Origin: CAYZXK01 sp964482395
GTDB taxonomy: Bacteria > Planctomycetota > Phycisphaerae > UBA1845 > Fen-1342
DNA: 35,274 nt
NCBI GenBank assembly: GCA_964482395.1
Contig: CAYZXK010000045.1
Coordinates: forward strand, 1-35,274
Direction of reading: 5' to 3'
Numbering within the stretch: the stretch's first letter is position 1; the number at the start of each line of letters is the position of its first letter. Below, one piece after another: positions 8,875 to 17,148 of the stretch. A program made the position numbers and the translations under genes. The notes beneath the pieces are model-generated. The model was not told the origin of the DNA. It was given only the letters and a program-made list of their open reading frames with translations, and ran no database searches.

Positions 8875-9864
8875 CTACTTTACCTCTATGTTGATCGCCA
8901 CCGGCGCGCTGACGGTATCGACCAGCCAGGCGTATGCGCTGGCGTCGTTTTGAAGCGTGGCTCGGAAGAAGGCGACCAGGAGCCCGGCGGTCAACCGGCG
9001 TGTGGCGGCTCGGTCCGGGCCGCCCGGGCAAAGTCCGCCGACCGCTAACGCTGCTGGTTCGTCCAGCATGTCCGCATGGCCGGCGTCCGGGATCACAACA
9101 TGCCAGGCCGGCGGGCGGCTGGCGGCGTAAAACTGCTCGTGGTTATCGCCCCTCGGAGCACACCTGCCCCCAAGTCCGGTGCCGATCACCAGAGCGGGCA
9201 CGCTGAAGGCGAACGGCCCCTGCACGACCCGCGCTTGGTTGCCCAGCGGACCCCCAGTTCCGTCCACCGGATCGACGCCGGCGATGGCCTGGGCCCGTGC
9301 CGGGTTGGCCGCCAGGATCAGCCACGCAACCTTGCCACCGCGTGAGTGCCCAGCCAGACCCACTCGGGCGGTCTGGACCTGATACCCGAGGATCGCGGGC
9401 AGCCCGGCCGGCAGCCAGTCCAGGACTTGTGCGGCGAGCAGCGCTTCCTCCGCGGCCGTCGGTTGCCCAAACAGGGCCGGCAAACCAGGTTCGTACATCT
9501 GCGGTGCCACCACGACAAAGCCGTGCCCGGCCACATGACTGAGCAGCTCGCGGTAAGCTTCGTTTCTGGTGAGAAACCCGTGTTGGAAGAGGATCACTGG
9601 ATAACTGCCGGCCGACGCGGGCCCGAAGACCAACAGGGGCACCGGGTTCCCCTGGTCGCAGGCCTCAACGGCGGTAACCTTGACCGGCAGGGGCCCACGG
9701 CTGTAGGGATTGCCGCCAGCGACGAAAACGACTCCGTTACCTGGGAACGCCGCCGGTTCGGCTACGCGTTCCGGCGAACAGGCCGCGTGAATGCAGCTCA
9801 GCGTGCCCATCGCCATTGCAAGCGGCGGAAGCAACATGAGGACGCGAATTGCGCACGCTCGCAT
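8875..9864 (-). CDS. Exported alpha/beta hydrolase of the chlorophyllase/PET-hydrolase-like type
   Basis: 329 aa. A hydrophobic N-terminal stretch (about residues 5-24) is a likely export signal. The alpha/beta-hydrolase elements are complete: oxyanion region FQHGFL, nucleophile elbow GHSRGG with Ser174, acid Asp198 in GVDPVDG, and His263 in PDAGHADM. The GHSRGGK elbow and the loop around RCAPRGDNHEQFY resemble chlorophyllase-like and dienelactone-hydrolase-like secreted esterases. The exact ester substrate is unknown. I start at the second candidate codon (ATG, 9864) and not at the GTG at 9870: TAGAAT lies exactly 7 nt before the ATG and only 1 nt before the GTG, and neither has a Shine-Dalgarno. 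No operon partner is obvious; the gaps on both sides exceed 200 nt. Confidence 0.87.
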   Translation of the reverse strand: MRACAIRVLMLLPPLAMAMGTLSCIHAACSPERVAEPAAFPGNGVVFVAGGNPYSRGPLPVKVTAVEACDQGNPVPLLVFGPASAGSYPVILFQHGFLTRNEAYRELLSHVAGHGFVVVAPQMYEPGLPALFGQPTAAEEALLAAQVLDWLPAGLPAILGYQVQTARVGLAGHSRGGKVAWLILAANPARAQAIAGVDPVDGTGGPLGNQARVVQGPFAFSVPALVIGTGLGGRCAPRGDNHEQFYAASRPPAWHVVIPDAGHADMLDEPAALAVGGLCPGGPDRAATRRLTAGLLVAFFRATLQNDASAYAWLVDTVSAPVAINIEVK

Positions 9865-9871
9865 ACTCACG

Positions 9872-9877
9872 ATTCTA
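9872..9877 (-). promoter_or_regulatory. Candidate -10 box placed for a leaderless hydrolase transcript
   Basis: TAGAAT (5 of 6 to TATAAT) ends 7 nt before the ATG at 9864. There is no Shine-Dalgarno between it and the gene, and only a poor -35 match (about 3 of 6) upstream. Position and lack of Shine-Dalgarno match the GT9 and amylase genes. Confidence 0.4.
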
Positions 9878-10099
9878 TGCCCCGAGTTGCCAGTCGTGAG
9901 GCGAGCCGTGGCTTTCGAATGCCGGTGAATGTCCGGGCTTCAAGCCGCCGCCCGCGTCATCGAGCTGTGCGCACCCGGTTCCGCGGTTGCACAGCGTCCA
10001 GCCGCCTCGGGCACCGCAACCAGGCTTTCCAGCCAGCTCCGCTTCTAACGTCGGCTCGCCCGGCGCTTCGAGCCATGCTGTCGGCTCCGCGGCGGTCAA

Positions 10100-10978
10100 T
10101 CAGGGCGCCAGCACCACCTCCTGATAGCCCAGTTCTTGCGGGCTGGGCGACTCGCGGTATTCAGTGATGATGGTCCATGTGAAATCCACGCGGTTGCCCG
10201 CCTGGATGTTGACCGTGGTTCCTACGCTCTCCGGGTCACAGACCAGGGCCCAGTCATCAATCGACACGCCGTCAAGCGAGCCCTCGGCTACGTAGTAGCC
10301 GGTCGTGACTATCCGGTCGTACCACACGCCGTCTTCGTACCAGCAATCGCGGCAGGCTGAGATGGGATAAGCGGCCACACAGATGTAAGGGCCTTCAACA
10401 TCATCGCTGGTCACGCCTTGCCGGGTAATGGTGAAGCGCCCGGGGCCGCACGGGCCGGTAGGTGGGTCGGTGGGATCGAGGTCATCATCGTCCTCGTCGT
10501 CAGCCTCGCCCCCGGTGACCTCCGAGACCAGGCAACCGTCAGTGACTTCCAGGCGCCGGTCAGTGACTGCGGCGGAGAAAAAGTAGCGGTCGCCCAGGCC
10601 GCCCTCCATCAACGTGATTATGGCCACGACATTACCGGCCGCGTCCACCTGGTAAATCGGCCCCGGATCCGTATCCGGCTCGCCGGTGGCCGTGCAGGGG
10701 GCGGCGCCGAAGACCACCTTGGCAAGCGGCGACTCGGGCGGATCCACGGTCAGTTCCATGGTGGCGACACACTCCAGATACCCGGCCGGCGGCGCGTTGG
10801 TCACCGTGCGCTCACCGCACGTCAGATCGTTACCCCCTCCCGTGCCGTCATCCATGTCGCCGTTACCGTTCTGACCGTCCGTGCCATCGGTACCATTGTC
10901 GTCAGAGGGCGGACAACCGCCCAACGACAGCAAGAACACCACGCTCAGGCCACTCAGTACTCGGATGATATTATTCAT
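10100..10978 (-). CDS. Hypothetical lipoprotein with Asp/Gly-rich linkers
   Basis: 292 aa, function unknown. A lipoprotein signal is clear: short basic start, hydrophobic core and LGGC lipobox with Cys22 as the lipidated residue. Next comes an Asp/Gly/Asn-rich, Thr-containing linker (about 25-50), then a Cys-containing domain, a second very acidic stretch of consecutive Asp residues (about 165-180) with DPTDPPTGPCG, and a second Cys-containing domain with CRDCW. The cysteines suggest disulfides outside the cytoplasm; the Asp-rich linkers could bind calcium or just act as spacers. The ATG at 10978 is fixed by an AGGAGG Shine-Dalgarno about 6 nt upstream, which excludes an extension to 11011. 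Nothing in its surroundings (secreted hydrolase and amylase) defines a job beyond the cell envelope. Confidence 0.85.
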   Translation of the reverse strand: MNNIIRVLSGLSVVFLLSLGGCPPSDDNGTDGTDGQNGNGDMDDGTGGGNDLTCGERTVTNAPPAGYLECVATMELTVDPPESPLAKVVFGAAPCTATGEPDTDPGPIYQVDAAGNVVAIITLMEGGLGDRYFFSAAVTDRRLEVTDGCLVSEVTGGEADDEDDDDLDPTDPPTGPCGPGRFTITRQGVTSDDVEGPYICVAAYPISACRDCWYEDGVWYDRIVTTGYYVAEGSLDGVSIDDWALVCDPESVGTTVNIQAGNRVDFTWTIITEYRESPSPQELGYQEVVLAP

Positions 10979-11232
10979 CGTTGCTCCTCCTGACGCCATG
11001 CACAGCACCATCAGCTTGGCGCGCAGCAGGCATGGTGGTCAAGAGCAATCCCGGCCAGCCGCGAGCTTCAGGAGCCGGGCCTCGCCGGTACGCTTCCTGG
11101 GAGGCTGGCTAAGCTGTCGGGCGTGCCTGGGGAACCAGGACCGGGGGCCGGTTCAGCCGCGGCCTCAGCGTCCGCAGCGTGAATTCGAAGTAGAGGCCGG
11201 CTGCCGCACCCGCCCCGGAAGGTGGTTACCAG

Positions 11233-13746
11233 CTACTGGGCCTGGCCCTGCAATGCGATACCGGCGATGGGTGGCACAGTCACGGTCAGCTCTCGGGCAG
11301 AGATGGTAAGGTTGCCGGGCTGCCCGAAAGCGGGCGTCCAGCCTGTCGGGAAGCTGTCTGGCAGGGTCAAGCGTACGGTTCGCGGCTGGTCGGACGCGTT
11401 GAGGATCACCAGGACCTGGTCTTGCTGGTAGCTTCGTAGGAAGGCCCACACGTCGGCCGCATCGTCGGTCAAGAGGGTCTCGAAGCCGCCCTGGCGCAGA
11501 GCGGGGTGCTCATTGCGCAAAGCGATCGCCCGGCGGTAGAAATCCAGATGCTCATCCATCACAAAGTTCTCTTCCGCCCGCTCGTACGGCTCCAGGTCTT
11601 TCCACAGCATCGGCTTGCGGTTGGTGGGGTCGTCGGCTCCCCACATGCCCGCCTCATCGCCGTAGTAGATCATCGGGGCTCCGACATAGGTCATTTGCAG
11701 CAGAACGGCCAAGCGTGCCCGGGCGTAGCACTCGGCTGAAGGCTTTGATCCGTCGTAGTCTGGGTTGTTGTCCTGCACGCGATTTTGCCGGTCGTACTCG
11801 CGGTCCGGGTTGGCGGCCATGGAGGCGATGCGGTCGGTGTCGTGCCCGTCGATCAGGTTTTGCAGCCCGTATGTGGCGCAGAGCGGGTATGCCAGACGCA
11901 GCTCCGCCAATTGCGCGTTAGCCTGGCTGACGCTGATCTTCTGGGTGCGGTTGAAGATCCAGGCCACGGCGGTCCGGGCGAACTCGTAGTTGGTAACCGT
12001 GTCGAAGTGACGGCCGTCCAGCCACTGCTCGGCCCGCTGCCAGATTTCGCCGACGATCAGCGCGTCCGGGTTGATTCGCTTGACCAGGTCTCGCCATTCC
12101 TCCCACTGCGGGCGTGGGATGTTATCCGGCACATCCAGGCGCCAGCCGTCGACTCCATCGCTGGGATTGCCGTCGCCGTTTGGGTCCATCCATCGCCGGG
12201 TCACGTTGAAGACATGTTGCTTGAGCGTGGGGCTGGCAAAACCGCTGCTGCTCTTGCGGAACACCGGCATATGGGCAAAGCCCTCCCAGGCCCGGTAGGC
12301 GAACGGATCCCAGGAGGTGACGTCGAACCAGTCGGCGTAACGCGAACGCTTGCCATTGGCCCGCACGTCCAAAAACGCCGGGTGCCGGTCGCCGCAGTGA
12401 TTGAACACCGCGTCGATTATGATCTTGAATCCCATCTGGTGGGCTTTTTCCAGGAAGCTCAGGAACCGTCGGTCGCTGGCGGTCCACTGCCAGGTATTGG
12501 GGTCCAGCAGGTCTTCGGCGGCCGCAACCGCCTCATAGTCGCCCTTGGTGCCGAAGTGGTCATCGACGTGCAAGTAGTTCTGAACGTCGTACTTGTGGTT
12601 GGAGGGGGACTTGAAGATCGGCATCAGATACAGGGCGTTTACGCCGAGCTCTTTCAGATAGGGCAGTTGCGACTCCAGCCCATCCAGATCCCCGCCGTAG
12701 AAGCGCTCGAAGACGTAGTTCTTGTAGAAAGTCTGTCCGTCCTGTCCTTCCCACGGCGAGGGCGTGAACCACTCGCTGGTCCAGGGCCGGACCCGGTCTG
12801 GGTCGTTGGCCGGGTTGCCGTTGCGGAAACGGTCCAGCATGATCTGGTACCACACCGCATTTGCCGCCCAGGCGGGCGCGGTGAACAGCCCCGCCGGCGT
12901 AAAACTGTAGCAGTAGGTCTCGATCGGGTCCCCGACCGGCCCGGTCCCGTCGTCCAGCACGAAGGTGTATTCCAGGCTGCGCACGCTGGGGGAGCGCGAG
13001 TTCTCGCGAACTGCGGTTGGCACCTGGGCTTCCCAGAAGGTATACAGCGGCCCCTCGCAGACCGGGCGCATCTCGAGCGGCTCCCGCCCCTTGATTGCCA
13101 GCCAAACTTGTCGAACGTCATGGGCCAACGTCCGGTATCGGATGGACACCCGGTCGGGCCCGAGCGGTTGCACGTAGAGCGAGCCGGGCGGGCGGTGGGC
13201 CAGGCCGGCGGGGTCGATCTGTCCGTCGCCGAGCTTGCCCGGCGAAGACTTCAGCATCGCCAGTCGGCCCAGTCGAAGGACCGAGTTGTACCCGCCGAAA
13301 CCGTCCGGGACCCGATCCGGGTTGTCCGGATCATTAAGCCACTCGGTCCCGGCCACGGAATGAACCAAGAACTTGTATTCGTACACGCCCGGGGGCAGGT
13401 CAATCTGGCCCGTCCAGTCGCCGTTCGCCCCGGGACCCTGCATCAAAACCGCCTCTCGGTCCCAGTTCTTGAACGAACCGGTCAGCACGACTCGCGTTGC
13501 GTCTTGGGTCGGGCGGAACCGAAATGTACAGTGCCACTCGTTGCCCGGAGCCGTTGGAGTTGCGCGAACCGAAAGTGGCAGCGGCCCCGCGTCCTCCGGG
13601 GAGACCGCAGGCTCCAGCGGCTTGGCTGGCGGCCAGCCGGCCTGCGCCGCCGCCATGCCGCAGCACCATGCCGCTGCCGCCACTCCCCAGCCGAACCACC
13701 CCCGCCTGCCCGTGCTCACTCTTGGTGACATTCCGGACTTTCTCAT
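11233..13746 (-). CDS. Secreted GH13 alpha-amylase / cyclomaltodextrinase-like enzyme with N-terminal CBM48-type domain
   Basis: 837 aa. A long signal peptide (Arg-rich start, then AAAAW..GMAAAQA near 35) is followed by a CBM48/AMPK-like glycogen-binding domain (about 55-150: TRVVLTGSFKNWD, GVYEYKFLV), then a second beta-sandwich (about 165-265) of the neopullulanase/cyclomaltodextrinase N-domain kind. The TIM barrel carries the four GH13 regions: I DAVFNH (Asp445-His450), II GWRLDVPD with nucleophile Asp538, III VGEIWQ with acid/base Glu567, IV GHDTDR with His635 and stabiliser Asp636. A small C-terminal beta domain ends the chain. It should cut alpha-1,4 (perhaps alpha-1,6) glucans outside the cytoplasm. 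The ATG at 13746 is chosen because it precedes the signal peptide and has TACATT 6 nt upstream; 13731 is an alternative. Confidence 0.93.
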   Translation of the reverse strand: MRKSGMSPRVSTGRRGWFGWGVAAAAWCCGMAAAQAGWPPAKPLEPAVSPEDAGPLPLSVRATPTAPGNEWHCTFRFRPTQDATRVVLTGSFKNWDREAVLMQGPGANGDWTGQIDLPPGVYEYKFLVHSVAGTEWLNDPDNPDRVPDGFGGYNSVLRLGRLAMLKSSPGKLGDGQIDPAGLAHRPPGSLYVQPLGPDRVSIRYRTLAHDVRQVWLAIKGREPLEMRPVCEGPLYTFWEAQVPTAVRENSRSPSVRSLEYTFVLDDGTGPVGDPIETYCYSFTPAGLFTAPAWAANAVWYQIMLDRFRNGNPANDPDRVRPWTSEWFTPSPWEGQDGQTFYKNYVFERFYGGDLDGLESQLPYLKELGVNALYLMPIFKSPSNHKYDVQNYLHVDDHFGTKGDYEAVAAAEDLLDPNTWQWTASDRRFLSFLEKAHQMGFKIIIDAVFNHCGDRHPAFLDVRANGKRSRYADWFDVTSWDPFAYRAWEGFAHMPVFRKSSSGFASPTLKQHVFNVTRRWMDPNGDGNPSDGVDGWRLDVPDNIPRPQWEEWRDLVKRINPDALIVGEIWQRAEQWLDGRHFDTVTNYEFARTAVAWIFNRTQKISVSQANAQLAELRLAYPLCATYGLQNLIDGHDTDRIASMAANPDREYDRQNRVQDNNPDYDGSKPSAECYARARLAVLLQMTYVGAPMIYYGDEAGMWGADDPTNRKPMLWKDLEPYERAEENFVMDEHLDFYRRAIALRNEHPALRQGGFETLLTDDAADVWAFLRSYQQDQVLVILNASDQPRTVRLTLPDSFPTGWTPAFGQPGNLTISARELTVTVPPIAGIALQGQAQ

Positions 13747-13752
13747 GCCAAT

Positions 13753-13758
13753 AATGTA
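13753..13758 (-). promoter_or_regulatory. Candidate -10 box placed for a leaderless amylase transcript
   Basis: TACATT (4 of 6 to TATAAT, TANNNT pattern) ends 6 nt before the ATG at 13746. A weak TTGCAG lies 16 nt further upstream. There is no Shine-Dalgarno. The weakest of the three similarly placed boxes. Confidence 0.3.
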
Positions 13759-13912
13759 CTCTGCCCCCACGAGCCTGCAACCCGCCGACCGCCGGCAGCG
13801 ACCGTGAAAACATTGCCGCGAGGTGAAGAGCGCCCGAGGGCTGCTTGTGGCCGACTCGGGCCGACTGCCCCCTTCAGAATGGTCCAGCTTCCGGGTGGCA
13901 GCGTGACGGGCT

Positions 13913-15436
13913 TTATTGGTTGGGCCGCAGCTTGAAGCTGACGGTCTTGTGGTCCCCGGCCGGGTCCACAACCTCCAGCTCCACTTTCTGGTTTCCCGGC
14001 ACGTCCTTCAAGGCTTCCTTCAACTCGAAGGCGGACTTCACTGGCCGCCCGTTGCAAGCGACCACGAGATCGAACCGACCCAGCTCGGGCATCCGGTCCG
14101 CGGGCTCCGCCGGCAGTTGGGTTACGATCACTCCCTGCTTGCCGGCGTAGGTGGTGCTCAGCATTCCCGGCCGCACCGTTCGCACCCCCAGCCCCAGTGC
14201 CGGCACCTGGTAGCTGTCCTGGCTGGGCTCCACCCGGGAGGCCCGCACGTCCTCCGGCTGCAAGCCGATCCGCACGGTCAGCTCCCTTTCCAGGCGATCC
14301 CGCACCACGCGCAAGCGGGCCTTCTGTTCCGGCCGGAGATCGGCGATCAGCGAGCGGAACTGCTCATAATTGCGGACCCGGACGTCATTGACCGCGATGA
14401 TCACGTCTTCCACTTGCAGCCCGGCCTGACCGGCCGGTGAGTCGGTGAGTACTCGGTCCACCAGCACCCCGCCAACGTCCGGCAGCCCGAAAAGCGCAAC
14501 ATCCGCCTCGCGGATCGGCAGCGGAAGGATCCCCAGGTACCCGCGGGTCACCTTGCCGGTCGCTTTGAGCTGGTTGGCGACCTTCAACGCCATATTCGAG
14601 GGGATGGTAAACGCGATGCCGGCGTTGGTCCCTTCGGCCTGGGCCGCGATCGCGGTATTCACCCCGACTACCTCGCCACGCAAATTCAGCAGCGGGCCGC
14701 CCGAGTTGCCCGGATTAATCGCGGCGTCGGTTTGAATGAAGTTCTGATAGGTGATGTCCACCCCGGCGACTTCGCTGCGCCCGGTCGCGCTGACGATCCC
14801 GTGCGTGACCGTCTGCGACAAGCCGAACGGGGAGCCGACCGCGATGACCCAGTCGCCGACCTCCAACGCGTCCGAATCGCCGAACTTCAGCGGCTGGAGG
14901 TCGGGCGCGTCGATCTTGATGACCGCCAGGTCGGTCTTGGGGTCGCGCCCGACCAGAGTGGCCGGGTACTGGCGGTCGTCCCAGAGGACCACCTCGATTT
15001 CGTCCCGCCCCTCGACCACGTGGTTATTGGTAAGGATATACCCTTCGCGATCCAGGATGATCCCGCTGGCCGAACCGGGCGGTACTCGCCGCAGCCAGCG
15101 CTCCAACTGTTCCTCCGGCACCATTTCTTTGAGGTGCTCGCGGATCTGCGCTTCCTGCTGCGGGTCCAGCCGGGCTCGCTCGCCGCTGCCGACCCGGATG
15201 TGCACGACCCCGGGCCGGGCGATCTTGGCCGCGAGTTTGAAGGCCCGTGAGACCGCCTGGACGTCGGGCAAAGCGGCCTGAAGTCGAGCCGGTTCCTCGC
15301 GATCGGTAAGAGCCTCTGCCGGATGCTGGCCACAGGCCCGCTTCTCCAGCCAGTCGAGGTCTGACTCTGCCCGCAGGCCGACCAGGAATGCCAGCGCGGT
15401 TAGAACGGCCGACCGGGCGCCTTTGCCGGTGAGCAT
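13913..15436 (-). CDS. htrA: HtrA/DegP-type periplasmic serine protease with two PDZ domains
   Basis: 507 aa. A short hydrophobic N-terminus (about 10-24) probably directs export. The trypsin-like domain has the full triad: His139 in TNNHVVEG, Asp169 in DLAVIK and Ser245 in GNSGGP. Two PDZ domains follow (about 300-390 with GVLVDRVLTDSPAGQAGL; about 410-500 with GVIVTQLPAEPADR). This is the DegP/DegQ/DegS layout, which degrades or refolds damaged envelope proteins. The start is well set: GGAG lies about 9 nt before the ATG at 15436. It is a separate unit from the amylase (166-nt gap) and diverges from the lysine genes across 360 nt. Confidence 0.95.
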   Translation of the reverse strand: MLTGKGARSAVLTALAFLVGLRAESDLDWLEKRACGQHPAEALTDREEPARLQAALPDVQAVSRAFKLAAKIARPGVVHIRVGSGERARLDPQQEAQIREHLKEMVPEEQLERWLRRVPPGSASGIILDREGYILTNNHVVEGRDEIEVVLWDDRQYPATLVGRDPKTDLAVIKIDAPDLQPLKFGDSDALEVGDWVIAVGSPFGLSQTVTHGIVSATGRSEVAGVDITYQNFIQTDAAINPGNSGGPLLNLRGEVVGVNTAIAAQAEGTNAGIAFTIPSNMALKVANQLKATGKVTRGYLGILPLPIREADVALFGLPDVGGVLVDRVLTDSPAGQAGLQVEDVIIAVNDVRVRNYEQFRSLIADLRPEQKARLRVVRDRLERELTVRIGLQPEDVRASRVEPSQDSYQVPALGLGVRTVRPGMLSTTYAGKQGVIVTQLPAEPADRMPELGRFDLVVACNGRPVKSAFELKEALKDVPGNQKVELEVVDPAGDHKTVSFKLRPNQ

Positions 15437-15796
15437 TGCTAGGTCGCTCCTTCAGAACGCCCCGGGCGGGCGGTTGTCGCGGCAGCCACCACCGCCGGTG
15501 CCGGGCCCAGAGCCCTCCGACATTGTACGCGTTGATTCCGGTCAGGCTGCAACGGGGCTGGTGTCCGGTCTTCCCAGGGCCGGCCTGGTCCTTGACGGAT
15601 GGGGGGCCTGCGGCTAAAAACCTTGCTTTCTAGGCAGCCTGGCCTGAGCCGTCAGGCGGTACCGCCGCGGGTGGCCAAGCTGGTCGCCTGGCGGCGCTCG
15701 GCAGAATCGGCCAGTCCAGGCATCCCCGACGTGGTTTCTGGTTTGAAGGCGCGAACAGAAAACCCCGGCGCCGGCGAAGCGTTTTTCGAGCCGCCC
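15437..15796. other. Divergent intergenic region between htrA and the lysine-degradation genes
   Basis: 360 nt. It contains the htrA Shine-Dalgarno at one end and a sigma-70-like promoter for the rightward genes in the middle (15592-15620). The plus-strand frame of the reductase stays open upstream to 15599, but that part lacks family resemblance and is not called coding. No RNA gene seen. Confidence 0.5.
15592..15620 (+). promoter_or_regulatory. Candidate sigma-70 promoter of the lysine-ketoglutarate reductase operon
   Basis: TTGACG (5 of 6) at 15592-15597, a 17-nt spacer, then TAAAAA (4 of 6) at 15615-15620. Transcription would start near 15627 and leave a leader of about 170 nt before the ATG at 15797. 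Confidence 0.42.
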
Positions 15797-17086
15797 ATGA
15801 TCGGAATTCGACGTGAAGACAAGAGCCAGTGGGAGCGGCGGGTCCCGCTCATTCCCCAGGACGCCGCCCTGCTCATGCAGGATGGCGTGCCGGTGCAGGT
15901 GCAGAGTTCCCCGATCCGGGTGTTTTCCGACCAGGACTATCGCGCGGTGGGCGTCCCGGTGCTCGACCACCTCTCCGCCTGTCCGGTTATCATCGGGGTC
16001 AAGGAGATTCCGCCGGCCTGCCTTGAGCCACGCAAGACCTACCTGTTCTTCTCCCACACCATCAAGGGTCAGCCGCACAACATGCCCATGTTGCGCCGGC
16101 TGATCGAGCTGGGCTGCACGCTGATCGATTACGAGCGGATCGTGGACGATCAGGGTCGTCGGCTGGTTTTTTTCGGTCGTTACGCCGGCCTGGCCGGGAT
16201 GATCGACACGCTCTGGGCCCTGGGACAGCGACTGCGGCAGGAGGGATTGGACAACCCCTTGGCCCAGGTGCGCCAGGCCTATCAGTATCGGGACCTGGGG
16301 CATGCCGTAGAGGAGATCCGCGGGTTGGGCGAGCGAATTCGGCGGCACGGCTTGCCCGCGGCCATCCAGCCGCTGGTGTTTGGCCTGGCAGGCTACGGGC
16401 ATGTTTCGCAGGGAGCCCAGGAGATATGCGACCTGCTGCCGATGCGACCCATCGAGCCGGCCGAACTGCCCGGCCTGCGGCCCGCGGCCCACGAAATCTA
16501 CAAGGTCGTATTTCGCGAGGAGCACATGGTCGAGCCGGCGGCCGGCCCGAGCGGCTTCCAGCTCCAGGATTACTACGATCACCCGGAGAAGTATCGCTCG
16601 AAGTTCTTTTCATACCTCCCATACCTGACCGTTCTGGTCAACTGCATCTATTGGGAACCGAAGTACCCGCGGTTGGTCACCTGTCAGCAACTGCGGGATC
16701 TGTTTGCCGGCCCGGGGCAGCCCCGGCTGAGGGTGATTGGCGATATTTCCTGCGATATCGAGGGATCGATCGAGTGCACTGTGCGGCCGACCGATCCCGG
16801 AAGCCCGGTGTATGTTTACGAGCCCGCGACCGGTCAGACCCGCGATGGCGTTGCCGGGCAGGGGCCCGTGATTTTGGCGATCGACTTCCTGCCGTGCGAG
16901 CTGCCGGTGGACGCGTCCACCTACTTCAGCCGTACTCTGCGCCCCTTCCTCCCGGCAGTAGCCCGGGCGGATCTGTCGGGCCGCTTGGCTGACAGCGGGT
17001 TGCCGCCCGAGTTGCAGCGGGCCACGATCGTCTATAACGGAAAACTGACTGAACCGTACCGTTACCTGGAATCCAAGCTGCACTGA
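15797..17086 (+). CDS. Lysine-ketoglutarate reductase (saccharopine-forming), AlaDH/PNT-fold
   Basis: 429 aa. It begins with the AlaDH/PNT N-terminal pattern of aminoadipate-semialdehyde synthase: IGIRREDKSQWERRVPL, then PIRVFSDQDYRAVGV, IIGVKEIPP and YLFFSHTIKGQP, followed by DYERIVD..GRRLVFFG and FGLAGYGHVSQGAQEI. The C-terminal part has IGDISCDIEGSIECT, the LOR/AlaDH C-terminal signature. The family reduces the lysine/2-oxoglutarate adduct with NADPH to saccharopine, the first step of saccharopine-route lysine breakdown. The ATG at 15797 matches the family N-terminus; no strong Shine-Dalgarno precedes it. The partner dehydrogenase follows 62 nt downstream. In animals and plants these two activities are fused; here they are separate. 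Confidence 0.88.
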   Translation: MIGIRREDKSQWERRVPLIPQDAALLMQDGVPVQVQSSPIRVFSDQDYRAVGVPVLDHLSACPVIIGVKEIPPACLEPRKTYLFFSHTIKGQPHNMPMLRRLIELGCTLIDYERIVDDQGRRLVFFGRYAGLAGMIDTLWALGQRLRQEGLDNPLAQVRQAYQYRDLGHAVEEIRGLGERIRRHGLPAAIQPLVFGLAGYGHVSQGAQEICDLLPMRPIEPAELPGLRPAAHEIYKVVFREEHMVEPAAGPSGFQLQDYYDHPEKYRSKFFSYLPYLTVLVNCIYWEPKYPRLVTCQQLRDLFAGPGQPRLRVIGDISCDIEGSIECTVRPTDPGSPVYVYEPATGQTRDGVAGQGPVILAIDFLPCELPVDASTYFSRTLRPFLPAVARADLSGRLADSGLPPELQRATIVYNGKLTEPYRYLESKLH

Positions 17087-17148
17087 AGGTCGCCGGCCGA
17101 CGGTGCGGCGTCGGCGTGCCGGAAGCGGACGGCTTGAGGAGTGGTCAG

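Noticed and set aside
11785..13728. 647-codon open frame on the plus strand, antisense to the amylase gene
   Set aside because: It lies wholly over a gene with complete GH13 motifs. Its translation has no recognisable domain and is typical of antisense frames in GC-rich DNA.
15599..15796. N-terminal extension of the lysine-ketoglutarate reductase to 15599
   Set aside because: The 66 extra residues show no family resemblance, and the predicted transcription start (near 15627) lies inside them.
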